Source of the DNA: Phenylobacterium sp. RIFCSPHIGHO2_01_FULL_69_31
GTDB lineage: Bacteria > Pseudomonadota > Alphaproteobacteria > Caulobacterales > Caulobacteraceae
Direction: 5' to 3'
DNA length: 64,000 nucleotides
Assembly (NCBI RefSeq): GCF_001824475.1
Contig: NZ_MHXN01000004.1
Location: 62,001-126,000, forward strand
This document shows, piece by piece, positions 33,548-42,082 of this stretch. The notes below the pieces were generated by a model. It searched no databases. It worked only from the letters and a program-made list of their open reading frames with translations, and was not told the DNA's origin. Positions within the stretch are counted from its first letter, which is position 1. Each line of letters opens with the position of its first letter. Made by a program: the position numbers and the translations under genes.

Positions 33548-33566
33548 GCGTCAAGTAAATTGACAC
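33548..33566. promoter_or_regulatory. Operator GCGTCAA-N5-TTGACAC upstream of the TonB receptor
   Basis: GCGTCAA GTAAA TTGACAC, one mismatch from a perfect palindrome. The arm supplies TTGACA at 33560-33565 as a -35, with AGATAT (33584-33589) as a possible -10. It is about 80 bp before the receptor start. Confidence 0.65.
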
Positions 33567-33646
33567 TTTTGGCCGGTCGGCGCAGATATCCGCGACAACG
33601 TTCGACCAACAGAACGCCAAGAACCAATCCAGAGGGGGAAGCGGCG

Positions 33647-35875
33647 ATGATCGCCCGTATTCTGCTATCCACGACGATGCTGGTGAGCCTGTGCGCGGGC
33701 CAGGCCATGGCCGCCGAGGCCGACGAGCCGCAGCCGACCCTGGGCGAGGTGGTCGTCACGGCCCAGAAGCGGACCGAGAAGCTGCAGGACGTGCCGATCT
33801 CGATGGAGGTCGTCTCGGGCGAGAAGCTCTCGGACTTCGCCACCAACGACTTCAAGCAGATGGTGAAGTTCACGCCGAACGTGTCGGTCGAGACCACCGC
33901 GGGCAACGACACCATCTATATCCGCGGCTTCGGCTCGCCGCCGGCGAACTTCTCGTTCGACCAGGCCGTCAGCCTCTACATGGACGGCGTCTACGCCGGC
34001 CGTAACCGCCAGGCCCAGGCGCCGTTCTTCGACCTGCAGCGGGTGGAAGTGCTGCGCGGCCCGCAAGGCGCGCTCTTCGGCAAGAACACCCCGGCCGGCG
34101 CGGTCAGCATTGTCTCGGCCGGCCCCACGTCGTCGTTCGAAGGCGGTGTGACCGCGCTCTACAACTTCGATCTCGAGGGCCCGGAAGTGTCGGGCTACGT
34201 CTCCGGCCCGATCACCGACACCCTGGGCGCGCGCCTGGCGGTGAAGCTCGTCGACCAGGACGGCTACATCAAGAACCTGGCGACGGGGAAGCACGACCCG
34301 GCCAACAAGATGGCCCTGGCGCGCCTGACCCTGCGCTACGCGCCGACCGAGACCTTCGACTACACGCTGAAGACCGAGTTCTCGGACCGCGAGGTGCGGG
34401 GCGGCCTGACGGTGTCGAGCCCGCTGACCACGGGCCAGCAGCCGCACAAGACCCGCTACCTGCAGCAATCGGCCCTGGGTCCGGAAGGCACGAAGGCGAC
34501 GTCCTGGCTGGTGTCGGGCACCGGGAACCTGTCGCTGGGCGAGTTCACCCTGACCTCGGTCACCGGCTATTCGTTCTTCCGCTCCAACATCATCAACGGC
34601 TTCGACCAGACGATCCCGGGCACGGGCGGCGCCCTCACGCCCAACAGCGTCTACAACAGCTATCCCGAGCACTTCCGGCAGTGGTCGCAGGAGATCCGCC
34701 TGCTCTCCCCCACCGGGCGGACGTTCGAGTACGTGGTCGGCGCCTACTACGACACCGCGCTGTACCAGCTCACCCAGCTGGGCGGCTTCAACATCGCCTC
34801 GCTGAACTACTTCGGCCTGCTCAACACCGAGTTCCGCCAGCGCAGCGAGACGATTTCCGCCTTCGCCCAGGGCACCTTCAACGTCACCGACGACCTGCGG
34901 CTGATGGGCAGCCTGCGCTACACCACCGTCGACAAGCGCGGCCACTTCTACGGCAAGCTGCTGTACGGGCCCTTCGCCCTGCGGCCGGTGAACACGGTGG
35001 CCAACGGCAAGATCAACAACGAGGACAACTGGGACCCGTCGGTCACCGTCCAGTACGACATCGCCCCGCAGATCATGGTGTACGCCACCTACGGGCGCGG
35101 CTCGAAGTCCGGCGGCTTCGTGTCCAACACCTACGGCACCACCAACGCGACCTTCGCCTACAAGCCGGAGAAGTCCGAAAACATCGAGGCGGGGATCAAG
35201 TCGACCCTGGCAGACGGCCGCATGGTGCTGAACGTCTCGGTCTACGACACCAGTTTCAAGAACCTGCAGGTCTCGGTCTACAACCCGACGATCTCGGCCT
35301 ACCAGACGGGCAATGCGGCCAACGCCAGCTCCAAGGGGATCGAGGGGTCGGCGGCGTTCTATCCGTTCCGCGGCTTCGACTTCACCTTCGCCGCCGCCTA
35401 CCAGGACGCCAAGTACGACGACTATCCCGGCGCGGCCTGCCTGGCGACGCAGCCGATCACGGCGTGCAACCCGGCGGTCCCGGCCAGCATCGCGGCCAAC
35501 AACATCAAGGGCGCGCCCCTGCCCTACACCTCGAAGTTCAGCTTCAGCGCCCAGGGCCACTACCGGTTCGAGTTCGGCAACGACATGGCGCTGGACACCA
35601 CCATCGCCCTGCACGGGCGCTCGAAATACTTCAACAGCGACAACCAGAGCCCGCTGTACGGCCGCCAGAAGGGCTACGCCAAGCTGGACGCCCGTATCCA
35701 GTACGGGCCGATGGACGAGCGCTGGCACGTGGCCGTGGTCGGCAAGAACCTGAACGACGAACTGACCACCGGCAGCGCCTTCGCCCTGCCCGCCCCGATC
35801 ACGGCCTCGCCTCGCGCCATCCTCTACCTCGAAGAGGGCCGCAGCATCGCCGTCGAGGCGGGCCTGAAGTTCTGA
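33647..35875 (+). CDS. TonB-dependent outer-membrane receptor
   Basis: A 742-aa TonB-dependent transporter. The signal peptide MIARILLSTTMLVSLCAGQAMA is followed by a TonB-box/plug start (LGEVVVTAQKRTEKLQDVP). The plug (about residues 45-160) carries LRGPQGALFGKNTPAGAVS. A 22-strand barrel follows and ends in VEAGLKF. This is the sphingomonad/Caulobacter oligosaccharide or aromatic-substrate type rather than a clear siderophore receptor. GAGGGGGA precedes the ATG. Its promoter carries the shared operator, so it probably imports the pathway substrate. Confidence 0.92.
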   Translation: MIARILLSTTMLVSLCAGQAMAAEADEPQPTLGEVVVTAQKRTEKLQDVPISMEVVSGEKLSDFATNDFKQMVKFTPNVSVETTAGNDTIYIRGFGSPPANFSFDQAVSLYMDGVYAGRNRQAQAPFFDLQRVEVLRGPQGALFGKNTPAGAVSIVSAGPTSSFEGGVTALYNFDLEGPEVSGYVSGPITDTLGARLAVKLVDQDGYIKNLATGKHDPANKMALARLTLRYAPTETFDYTLKTEFSDREVRGGLTVSSPLTTGQQPHKTRYLQQSALGPEGTKATSWLVSGTGNLSLGEFTLTSVTGYSFFRSNIINGFDQTIPGTGGALTPNSVYNSYPEHFRQWSQEIRLLSPTGRTFEYVVGAYYDTALYQLTQLGGFNIASLNYFGLLNTEFRQRSETISAFAQGTFNVTDDLRLMGSLRYTTVDKRGHFYGKLLYGPFALRPVNTVANGKINNEDNWDPSVTVQYDIAPQIMVYATYGRGSKSGGFVSNTYGTTNATFAYKPEKSENIEAGIKSTLADGRMVLNVSVYDTSFKNLQVSVYNPTISAYQTGNAANASSKGIEGSAAFYPFRGFDFTFAAAYQDAKYDDYPGAACLATQPITACNPAVPASIAANNIKGAPLPYTSKFSFSAQGHYRFEFGNDMALDTTIALHGRSKYFNSDNQSPLYGRQKGYAKLDARIQYGPMDERWHVAVVGKNLNDELTTGSAFALPAPITASPRAILYLEEGRSIAVEAGLKF

Positions 35876-35946
35876 TCCGATACGGGCGGCGGGCGGCTCC
35901 GAAGAGGGGGCGCCCGCCGCCCGACGCGTTCGTGGGGACGAAGCCG

Positions 35947-36663
35947 ATGATCGACGTCCACTTCGTGCCGACGCCCAACGGGCACAAGGTCAGCATCATG
36001 CTGGCGGAGACCGGCCTGCCGCACCGGCTGATCCCCTACGACATGCTGGCCGGAGATCACCTGAAGCCCGAGTTCCGGCGGGTGAACCCCAACCACCGCC
36101 TGCCCGCGATCCTGGACCACGATCCCATCGGCGGCGGCGCGCCCTTTGCGGTCATGGAGTCCGGCGCGATCCTGCTCTACCTCTCCGAGAAGGCCGGCGG
36201 CGCCTTCGTCCCGCCCGACCCGCGCGGCCGCTCGCTCTGCCTGCAGTGGCTGATGTGGCAGATGTCGGGGCTGGGCCCGTCCCACGGCCAGGCGCACCAC
36301 TTCGTCCGCTACGCCCCCGAGGGCCAGGACTACGGCGTCGCCCGCTACACCAACGAGGCCCGGCGCCTGCTGGCGGTCCTGGACCGGCGCCTGGGCGAGG
36401 CGCAGTACCTGGCCGGCGACGACTATTCGGTGGCCGACATGGCGGCCTGGCCCTGGGTGCGCGCCACCCGCGCCATCGCCCTCAGCCTGGAGCCCTATGC
36501 GAACATCGGCCGCTGGTTCGCCGCGGTCGGCGCGCGGCCCGCCGTGGTCCAGGGCACCGAGGTCAAGAATGCGCCGAACCTGTCGAGCCTGCGCCCCACC
36601 CTGACGCCGGAGCAGTGGTCCAATCTGTTCGGCGAGAACATGCTGAAGAGCAGCGAGGCGTGA
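35947..36663 (+). CDS. Glutathione S-transferase (Nu/YfcG-like)
   Basis: A 238-aa GST. The N-terminal thioredoxin fold starts MIDVHFVPTPNGHKVSIML; TPNG is the Nu-class Thr/Asn active-site segment. ESGAILLYLSEK is the glutathione gamma-Glu-binding motif, and the helical C-terminal domain includes YSVADMAAWPWV. A close paralogue lies at 39933-40667. It follows the TonB receptor by 71 bp in the same direction, so it may be co-transcribed. GSTs in such clusters cleave ether or halogen bonds or isomerise intermediates; the actual reaction is not known. Confidence 0.9.
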   Translation: MIDVHFVPTPNGHKVSIMLAETGLPHRLIPYDMLAGDHLKPEFRRVNPNHRLPAILDHDPIGGGAPFAVMESGAILLYLSEKAGGAFVPPDPRGRSLCLQWLMWQMSGLGPSHGQAHHFVRYAPEGQDYGVARYTNEARRLLAVLDRRLGEAQYLAGDDYSVADMAAWPWVRATRAIALSLEPYANIGRWFAAVGARPAVVQGTEVKNAPNLSSLRPTLTPEQWSNLFGENMLKSSEA

Positions 36664-36690
36664 GCCGAGGCCCACTCCCCTCTAGCTGCT

Positions 36691-36793
36691 CGTCATCCCC
36701 GGGCTCGTCCCGGGGATCCAGAAGCGCGGGCGTCGACGGGTTTGCCTGGGCGTTCGGCGCATCTGGATGGCCGGGACAGGCCCGGCCATGACG
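36691..36793. repeat. REP/BIME-like palindromic pair
   Basis: Two hairpins with perfect 9-bp arms: ATCCCCGGG/CCCGGGGAT (36695-36703, 36709-36717) and ATGGCCGGG/CCCGGCCAT (36767-36775, 36781-36789). They are bracketed by CGTCAT and ATGACG. The unit is a typical alphaproteobacterial intergenic mosaic repeat sitting between convergent genes, where it may stop transcription. Confidence 0.8.
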
Positions 36794-36811
36794 AACGAAG
36801 AGGAAATGACT

Positions 36812-37597
36812 TCACCCGCCCTCGTCGTGACCCCACTGACGTTCGATCCGGCCGTCCACGTGGCGCACGGCCACCCAGTCGCCGCCGGGGAGGCTGTCGT
36901 CCTCGACCATGTCGATCACGGCGGCGGCGATGTCCTCCGGCATGCACATCGCGTTGTTGGCGAGGATCGGGGCCATCCAGGGCGCGTAGTCGCCGTCCGC
37001 CCCGGTCTTCTTCAGGATCGGCGTCTTGGTCAGGCCCGGCAGGACGCCGCAGACGCGGACGTTCCAGCTCTCCTTCAGCCCGGCGCAGCAGCGGGTGAAC
37101 ATCATCACGCCGGCCTTGGTGGTGGCGTACATGGCGTCCGAGAATCCCTTGCCCAGGGCGACCGTGGAGACGGTGTTCACGATGACGCCGCCGCCGCGGT
37201 CGCGCATCGCCTGGGCGGCGATCTGGGTCGCCGCGACCAGGGAGGTCAGGTTCACGTCGATGATCCATTGAAGGCGCTCGATCGGCGCCTCGGGGAACTG
37301 CGGCGCGCCCATCACGACGCCGGCGTTGTTGTAGAGCACGTCGTAGCCGCCGGCTTCGGCCAGGGCGGCCATCCAGGCCTGGACGGCCTGGAGGTCGGCG
37401 AGGTCGACGGTCCAGGCGCGGACGCGGGTCTGATAGCCGAGCTCGTCGATGAGGCGCGCGGTCTCGCCCATGCCCGATGTGTCCACGTCGGCGATGTGGA
37501 TCACGCTGGCCCGCCGCTGGGCGAAGGCCAGGGCCGCGGCCCGGCCGATCCCCGCCGCCGCCCCGGTGACGACGCATGTCCTGCCCTCGATATCCAT
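36812..37597 (-). CDS. SDR family oxidoreductase
   Basis: A 261-aa short-chain dehydrogenase. NAD(P) motif TGAAAGIG is at about residues 11-18, NNAG in LYNNAGV, catalytic Ser in NTVSTVALG, and Tyr-Lys in YATTK. Asp at the end of strand 2 (ADVD) suggests NAD preference. It is the only minus-strand gene between 33.6 and 42 kb and is divergent from the MFS gene over a 132-bp region with the third operator copy. Confidence 0.9.
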   Translation of the reverse strand: MDIEGRTCVVTGAAAGIGRAAALAFAQRRASVIHIADVDTSGMGETARLIDELGYQTRVRAWTVDLADLQAVQAWMAALAEAGGYDVLYNNAGVVMGAPQFPEAPIERLQWIIDVNLTSLVAATQIAAQAMRDRGGGVIVNTVSTVALGKGFSDAMYATTKAGVMMFTRCCAGLKESWNVRVCGVLPGLTKTPILKKTGADGDYAPWMAPILANNAMCMPEDIAAAVIDMVEDDSLPGGDWVAVRHVDGRIERQWGHDEGG

Positions 37598-37651
37598 GGC
37601 GTTCCATCCCTCTGTCCGTTTGGCCGCCAGCCTAGTCCGGACCGAACCTAA

Positions 37652-37670
37652 CCGTAAACTTCATTGACAC
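37652..37670. promoter_or_regulatory. Third GTCAA-N5-TTGAC-type operator, before the MFS gene
   Basis: CCGTAAA CTTCA TTGACAC; the right arm is identical to the 33548-33566 site and the left arm has one change in the core (GTAAA for GTCAA). TTGACAC is followed 11 bp later by GCCATAGG, a spacing and form near the Caulobacter vegetative promoter. Confidence 0.5.
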
Positions 37671-37729
37671 TCGCGGGGCCCGCCATAGGGTTGCCGGCAA
37701 GGCGCGGTACAGCGCCGGAAGGGAGCGAC

Positions 37730-39046
37730 ATGGACCAGGCCGCGACTGCCGCGATAAGCCCCCCCGCCGCGGCGCGGCCGGGCCGGAGAGTGGCGCTGCT
37801 GCTGCTGACCGCCGTCGGCACGGTGAACTTCGTGGACCGGCAGATCCTGTCCGTCCTGGCCGAGCCCATCCGCCAGGAGCTGCACCTCAACGACACCCAG
37901 CTCGGCCTGCTGACCGGCCTGTCCTTCGCCCTGTTCTACGCGATCATGGGCGTGCCGGCGGCGATGCTGGCCGACCGGGTAAACCGCGTGCGGCTGGTGG
38001 CGGCGGCCTGCCTGATCTGGAGCGGCTTCACCGGCGCCTGCGCGTTCGCGGGTTCCTTCTGGCAGCTCGCCCTGGCGCGCTTCGGCGTGGGGACGGGCGA
38101 GGCCGGCGGCACGGCCCCGTCGCTGTCGATCCTGGCCGACTACTATCCGCCGGAGAAGCGGCCCGCGGTCATCGGCCTCTTCACCGTCAACGGCCCGCTG
38201 GGCGTATTCATCGGCGCCAGCCTGGGCGGCTGGGCCGCCGAGCAGTTCGGCTGGCGCGGCGCCTTCCTTCTCGTGGCCGGGATCGGCGTCGTCGCCGCCC
38301 TCTTGCTGGCGCTCCTGGTGCGCGAGCCGCTGCGCGGCGGGCTCGACCCCGGGCACGGCGAGGCCGCGCGGGCGAAGCCGGCGAGCCTGCCGGCCACGCT
38401 CAAGGTGTTCCTCTCGCGGCCCACCCTGCGCCTGCTGCTGCTGGCCAGCGGCCTGTCGGCCTTCGTCAGCTACGGCATGCTGAACTGGATCCCGGCCTAT
38501 CTGATGCGGGTGCAGGGGATGCCGCTCGGCGAGATCGCGCGCTGGTTCGGGCCTGCGGCGGGCCTCTGCATGGGCCTGGGCATCTGGGGCGGCGGCGCCC
38601 TGGTGAACTGGCTGGGCAAACGTGACCTGCGCGCCTACGCCTATGTGCCCGGGATCGCGGTGCTGCTGACCGCGCCGACGTTAGCGCTGGCGGTGATGGC
38701 CTCGTCCTGGCAGAGCTCGCTGCTGCTGATGCTGGTCCCGATGGTGTGCTGCACCATGTTCACGGCCCCGGCCCTGGCTCTGGTGCAGAACCTCTCTCCC
38801 GTCGGCGCGCGGGCCACGGCCACGGCGCTGGTGCTGCTGGCCTTCAACATCGTGGGGCTGGGAGGCGGGCCCCTGGCCATCGGCATGATGAGCGATGCGC
38901 TCTCCGCCGCCGGGCAGCCGACGCCGCTGCGCACGGCCCTCCTTTGCGCCGCCCCGGTCGCCGTCCTGGCCGCCTGTGTCTATTTCGCCCTGTCGCGGGT
39001 CGTGGGCCGCGACGCGGACGCCGTTCTGAGAGAGGCCGCCGCATGA
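37730..39046 (+). CDS. MFS transporter (Spinster-like)
   Basis: A 438-aa carrier with 12 predicted TM helices. TVNFVDRQILSVLAEPI in TM1 and the loop AMLADRVNRVRLV (MFS motif A) place it in the Spinster-like group used for organic acids and aromatic acids in proteobacteria. I use the ATG at 37730 with GGAAGGGAG upstream. Its stop overlaps the next SDR gene by ATGA. It would take up or export a pathway intermediate across the inner membrane. Confidence 0.9.
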   Translation: MDQAATAAISPPAAARPGRRVALLLLTAVGTVNFVDRQILSVLAEPIRQELHLNDTQLGLLTGLSFALFYAIMGVPAAMLADRVNRVRLVAAACLIWSGFTGACAFAGSFWQLALARFGVGTGEAGGTAPSLSILADYYPPEKRPAVIGLFTVNGPLGVFIGASLGGWAAEQFGWRGAFLLVAGIGVVAALLLALLVREPLRGGLDPGHGEAARAKPASLPATLKVFLSRPTLRLLLLASGLSAFVSYGMLNWIPAYLMRVQGMPLGEIARWFGPAAGLCMGLGIWGGGALVNWLGKRDLRAYAYVPGIAVLLTAPTLALAVMASSWQSSLLLMLVPMVCCTMFTAPALALVQNLSPVGARATATALVLLAFNIVGLGGGPLAIGMMSDALSAAGQPTPLRTALLCAAPVAVLAACVYFALSRVVGRDADAVLREAAA

Positions 39047-39936
39047 AGGACCTGAAGGACAAGACCGCCTTCGTCACCGGGGGCGCGAGCGGGATCGGGC
39101 TGGAGACCGCCCGGGCTCTGGCCCGCCGCGGGGCGCGGCCCATCCTGGCCGACATCGACGGATCCGCCGCCGAGGCCGCCGCCGCGGAGTTGCGGGCGGA
39201 GGGCGCCGACGCCATGGGCCTTTCCCTGAACGTCGCCGAGGAGGCGGAGTGGGCGCGTGCGGGCGAGGCCGCCGCCCGGTTCGGCCAGGTGCGCATCCTG
39301 TTTTCCAACGCTGGCGTGGGGGGCGGCTCGGGCGCGTTCGAGACCTATGACACCGAGGTGTGGCGGTGGGCCTATGCGGTCAACGCCCATGCCCACCTCT
39401 ATGCCTGCCGCACCTTCCTGGGCGCGATGAAGGCGGCGGGTGAGCCGGCGCATCTGGCCATCACCGCCTCGATGGTGGCCATCGTGCCGCCGCCGATCTC
39501 GGTGGCCTACATCTCCTCGAAGTTCGCGACCCTGGGCATCGCCATGGCGCTGCGCAACGAGCTGGCGGACACCCAGGTGGGCATCTCGGTCCTGTGCCCG
39601 GGGATGTCGGCCACCAACATCGTCGCCACCACCGCCAAGCTGCGGCCCGGCGCCGGCGAACAGGGCGCCGCGGCCCAGACCGCGCAGAACATGTCGGGCG
39701 TCCTTGCCTCCGGCATGTCGCCCGGCCGGATCGGCGAGCGGATGGCGCGCGCCATCGAGGCCGGCGAGTTCTTCGTCTTCACCCATCCCGAATGGAGACC
39801 CATGGCCGAGGCCGGGTTCGCCGAGATGCTGGCCGCGTTCGGCGAGTCCGCCGATCCGGCTTATCCCGGCGACGACATTGCCGGATTGGTGGCGGCCAAC
39901 GGGGCCCGGCGCATGAACGTGGCGGTGAACCGATGA
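39043..39936 (+). CDS. SDR family oxidoreductase
   Basis: A 297-aa short-chain dehydrogenase: TGGASGIG (about residues 12-19), SNAGVG, catalytic Ser in ITASMVA and Tyr-Lys in YISSK. It carries a longer C-terminal extension than classical SDRs. It is coupled by 4-bp overlaps to the MFS gene upstream and the GST gene downstream, so the three products likely work on the same substrate. Confidence 0.9.
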   Translation: MKDLKDKTAFVTGGASGIGLETARALARRGARPILADIDGSAAEAAAAELRAEGADAMGLSLNVAEEAEWARAGEAAARFGQVRILFSNAGVGGGSGAFETYDTEVWRWAYAVNAHAHLYACRTFLGAMKAAGEPAHLAITASMVAIVPPPISVAYISSKFATLGIAMALRNELADTQVGISVLCPGMSATNIVATTAKLRPGAGEQGAAAQTAQNMSGVLASGMSPGRIGERMARAIEAGEFFVFTHPEWRPMAEAGFAEMLAAFGESADPAYPGDDIAGLVAANGARRMNVAVNR

Positions 39937-40667
39937 TCGACCTGCACTTCGTCCCGACGCCCAACGGCCACAAGCTGTCGATCATGCTGCTGGAGACCGG
40001 CCTGCCGCACCGGATCATCCGCTACAACCTGCTGGCGGGGGAGCTGAAGACGCCGCAGTTCCTGGCGATCAGCCCGAACGGCAAGGCGCCCGCCATCGTG
40101 GATCACGACCCCATCGGGGGCGGGGCGGCCTATCCGATGTTCGAGACCGGCGCGATCCTGATCTACCTCGCGGAGAAGTCCGGCCAGTTCCTGCCCAAGG
40201 AGCCGCGCGCCCGCTATCGCGCGCACCAGTGGCTGATGTGGCAGATGGCGGGCCTGGGCCCCATGCACGGCCAGGCGCACCACTTTATCCGCTATTGCCC
40301 CGACCCGCCGGCCTATGCGGTGAACCGCTACCTGACCGAAGCCAGGCGGCTGTTGGGCGTGATGGACGCGCGGCTGGCCAAGGCGCCCTACCTGGCCGGC
40401 GAGGAATACTCCATCGCCGACATCGCCTGCTGGTCGTGGGTCCGCGCCGCGCGGGCCATCGACATCGAGATCGCGGACTATCCCGCCCTCGCCGACTGGT
40501 TCGCCCGGGTCGGCGAGCGGCCGGCGGTGCAGGAGGGCGCCTATGTCCCGCCCGACAACCACCAGCTCCAGTCCGGCTCGAAGAAGATGCCGGTGACGCC
40601 CGAGCAGTGGGCGCAGCTGTTTCAGCACGACATGCAGGGCCGGCCGTACGCCGCGCCCGACGCCTAG
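39933..40667 (+). CDS. Glutathione S-transferase (Nu/YfcG-like), second copy
   Basis: A 244-aa GST closely resembling the 35947-36663 product throughout. Both share MID-HFVPTPNGHK-SIML, the WLMWQM-GLGP-HGQAHHF stretch, and a C-terminal VTPEQW/LTPEQW tail. It overlaps the SDR gene by ATGA and precedes a SnoaL-like gene by 13 bp. The paralogues may split two steps or two stereoisomers, as pairs of GSTs do in lignin-ether cleavage. That parallel is inference only. Confidence 0.9.
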   Translation: MIDLHFVPTPNGHKLSIMLLETGLPHRIIRYNLLAGELKTPQFLAISPNGKAPAIVDHDPIGGGAAYPMFETGAILIYLAEKSGQFLPKEPRARYRAHQWLMWQMAGLGPMHGQAHHFIRYCPDPPAYAVNRYLTEARRLLGVMDARLAKAPYLAGEEYSIADIACWSWVRAARAIDIEIADYPALADWFARVGERPAVQEGAYVPPDNHQLQSGSKKMPVTPEQWAQLFQHDMQGRPYAAPDA

Positions 40668-40680
40668 AGAGGAGACCGTC

Positions 40681-41070
40681 ATGTCCGACGACGCCGCGAT
40701 GCGGGCCCTGGCCAAGCGCTTCTTCGACTGCGTGGAGGCGGGGGACATCGAAGGCCTGGTCGCCTGCTACGCCCCCGACGCCGAGATCTGGCACAACACC
40801 GACGAACAGATCCAGGGGCCGGAGGACAACCGCAAGACCCTGGCCGGCATGGTCACGCGGATTCTCGACCGGGTGTACGACAACCGGCGAGTGGAGGTGT
40901 TCCCCGGCGGCTTCGTGCAGCAGCACGTTCTGCGCGGGACCCGCAAGCACGACGGCGAGCGGCTGGCGCTGCCGGCCTGTATCGTGTGCGCCGTGAAGGA
41001 CGGGAAGATCACCCGTCTCGACGAGTATTTCGACTCCGCCCGCGTGGCCGAGTTCCGCAAGTTCGCCTGA
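40681..41070 (+). CDS. SnoaL/NTF2-like protein
   Basis: A 129-aa NTF2-fold protein: RFFDCVEAGDIEGLVACYAPDAEIWHN is the typical helix-and-strand start, and ITRLDEYFDSARVAEF the typical end. Asp and His residues could form an isomerase or dehydratase site. It has GAGAGGAG before the ATG and lies in the MFS-SDR-GST run. Confidence 0.85.
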   Translation: MSDDAAMRALAKRFFDCVEAGDIEGLVACYAPDAEIWHNTDEQIQGPEDNRKTLAGMVTRILDRVYDNRRVEVFPGGFVQQHVLRGTRKHDGERLALPACIVCAVKDGKITRLDEYFDSARVAEFRKFA

Positions 41071-41080
41071 GGAAACCCCC

Positions 41081-41725
41081 ATGCCCGTCCTGCGCCAGGT
41101 CCCCCGTTCCGAAGTCACCTCCGACGTCGTGAAGGCCTATTACGACCGCCTGTTCGGCCCCGACCGCGACCCGGTGGCCAGCCCGGGCACCGCCACCGGC
41201 ACGCCCGGCGACTGGTGGACCGTGTTCGCCATCGCCCCGGACATCTTCAAGCACGCCGTGGACGGGTTCGCCGTCTATCGCCACCCCGACCGCAAGCTGG
41301 ACCCGGTGCTGCGCGAGCTGGGCCAGACCCGCGCCGGCTGGGTGCAGGGCAGCCAGTTCGTCTTCTCCCAGCACTGCAAGTCGCTGCGCGGCCTGGGGGT
41401 CTCGGACGAGAAGATCGCCGCCATCCCGCACTGGGCCGTCGCGGACGTGTTCGACGACAAGGAGCGCGCGGTCCTGGCCTATGCCGACTGCCTGACGTCC
41501 GGCGCCGGCCGCACGCCGCTGGCGGTGTTCGAGAAGCTGCGCACCTTCTGGGGCGACGAGGAGATCTTCGAGTTCACCTACATCACCACCCTCTATGCGA
41601 TGCATGCGGTGATCACCCGGGCGCTGCGGATGGAGTACGACAACCGCGAGGATCCGATCGTGGAGGTGGCGGCGCCGGAGGGCTTCAACGCTTCGGACTT
41701 CCTGAGCCCGAACCGGGCGCGATAG
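41081..41725 (+). CDS. Carboxymuconolactone-decarboxylase-like (AhpD-fold) protein
   Basis: A 214-aa all-helical protein of the CMD/AhpD superfamily. SQFVFSQHCKSLRGLGVSDEKIAAI is the family core, but the usual ExxxCxxH is altered: the Cys follows a His (QHC) and the distal His is missing. ERAVLAYADCLT is the second family helix. Proteins like this are annotated as CMD-family without known activity. It is 10 bp after the SnoaL-like gene, in the same unit. Confidence 0.8.
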   Translation: MPVLRQVPRSEVTSDVVKAYYDRLFGPDRDPVASPGTATGTPGDWWTVFAIAPDIFKHAVDGFAVYRHPDRKLDPVLRELGQTRAGWVQGSQFVFSQHCKSLRGLGVSDEKIAAIPHWAVADVFDDKERAVLAYADCLTSGAGRTPLAVFEKLRTFWGDEEIFEFTYITTLYAMHAVITRALRMEYDNREDPIVEVAAPEGFNASDFLSPNRAR

Positions 41726-41755
41726 GCTGGCGCCCGCGTTTCGACAGGAGATCTC

Positions 41756-42076
41756 ATGCCCGCCGCCGAGGAGCCGCAGCTCCAACTCAGCTTCGAGGGC
41801 GAGGTCATCCACTGGCGCGGGCCCTCGCCCTATTTCTTCGTGCCCCTGCCCGCGGACGGCGCGGCCGAGATCCGTCGGGTCGCCAAGGCGGCGAGCTATG
41901 GCTGGGGCGTGATCCCGGTCGATGCGGGGATCGGCGAGATTGGCTTCACCACGTCCCTGTTCCCAAGGGACGGGACCTATCTGTTGCCGCTGAAGGACGC
42001 GGTGCGGCGGGGCGCCAATGTCACGGCCGGCGATCGTGTGCCGGTCGAGATGACCGTGCGGTTCGCCCGCCGCTGA
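41756..42076 (+). CDS. DUF1905 family protein
   Basis: A 106-aa small beta-barrel protein. The DUF1905 core includes YGWGVIPVDAGIGEIGFTTSLFP, and the C-terminus VTAGDRVPVEMTVRF is typical. Function is unknown; members often carry a YdeI tail that is absent here. It is the last plus-strand gene of the run and stops 6 bp from the stop of the convergent receptor gene. Confidence 0.82.
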   Translation: MPAAEEPQLQLSFEGEVIHWRGPSPYFFVPLPADGAAEIRRVAKAASYGWGVIPVDAGIGEIGFTTSLFPRDGTYLLPLKDAVRRGANVTAGDRVPVEMTVRFARR

Positions 42077-42082
42077 TCGCCG

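Noticed and set aside
33665..35728. A 687-codon minus-strand frame
   Set aside because: It is a shadow of the TonB receptor; composition (Arg/Gly/Val-rich, no motifs) is non-protein-like.
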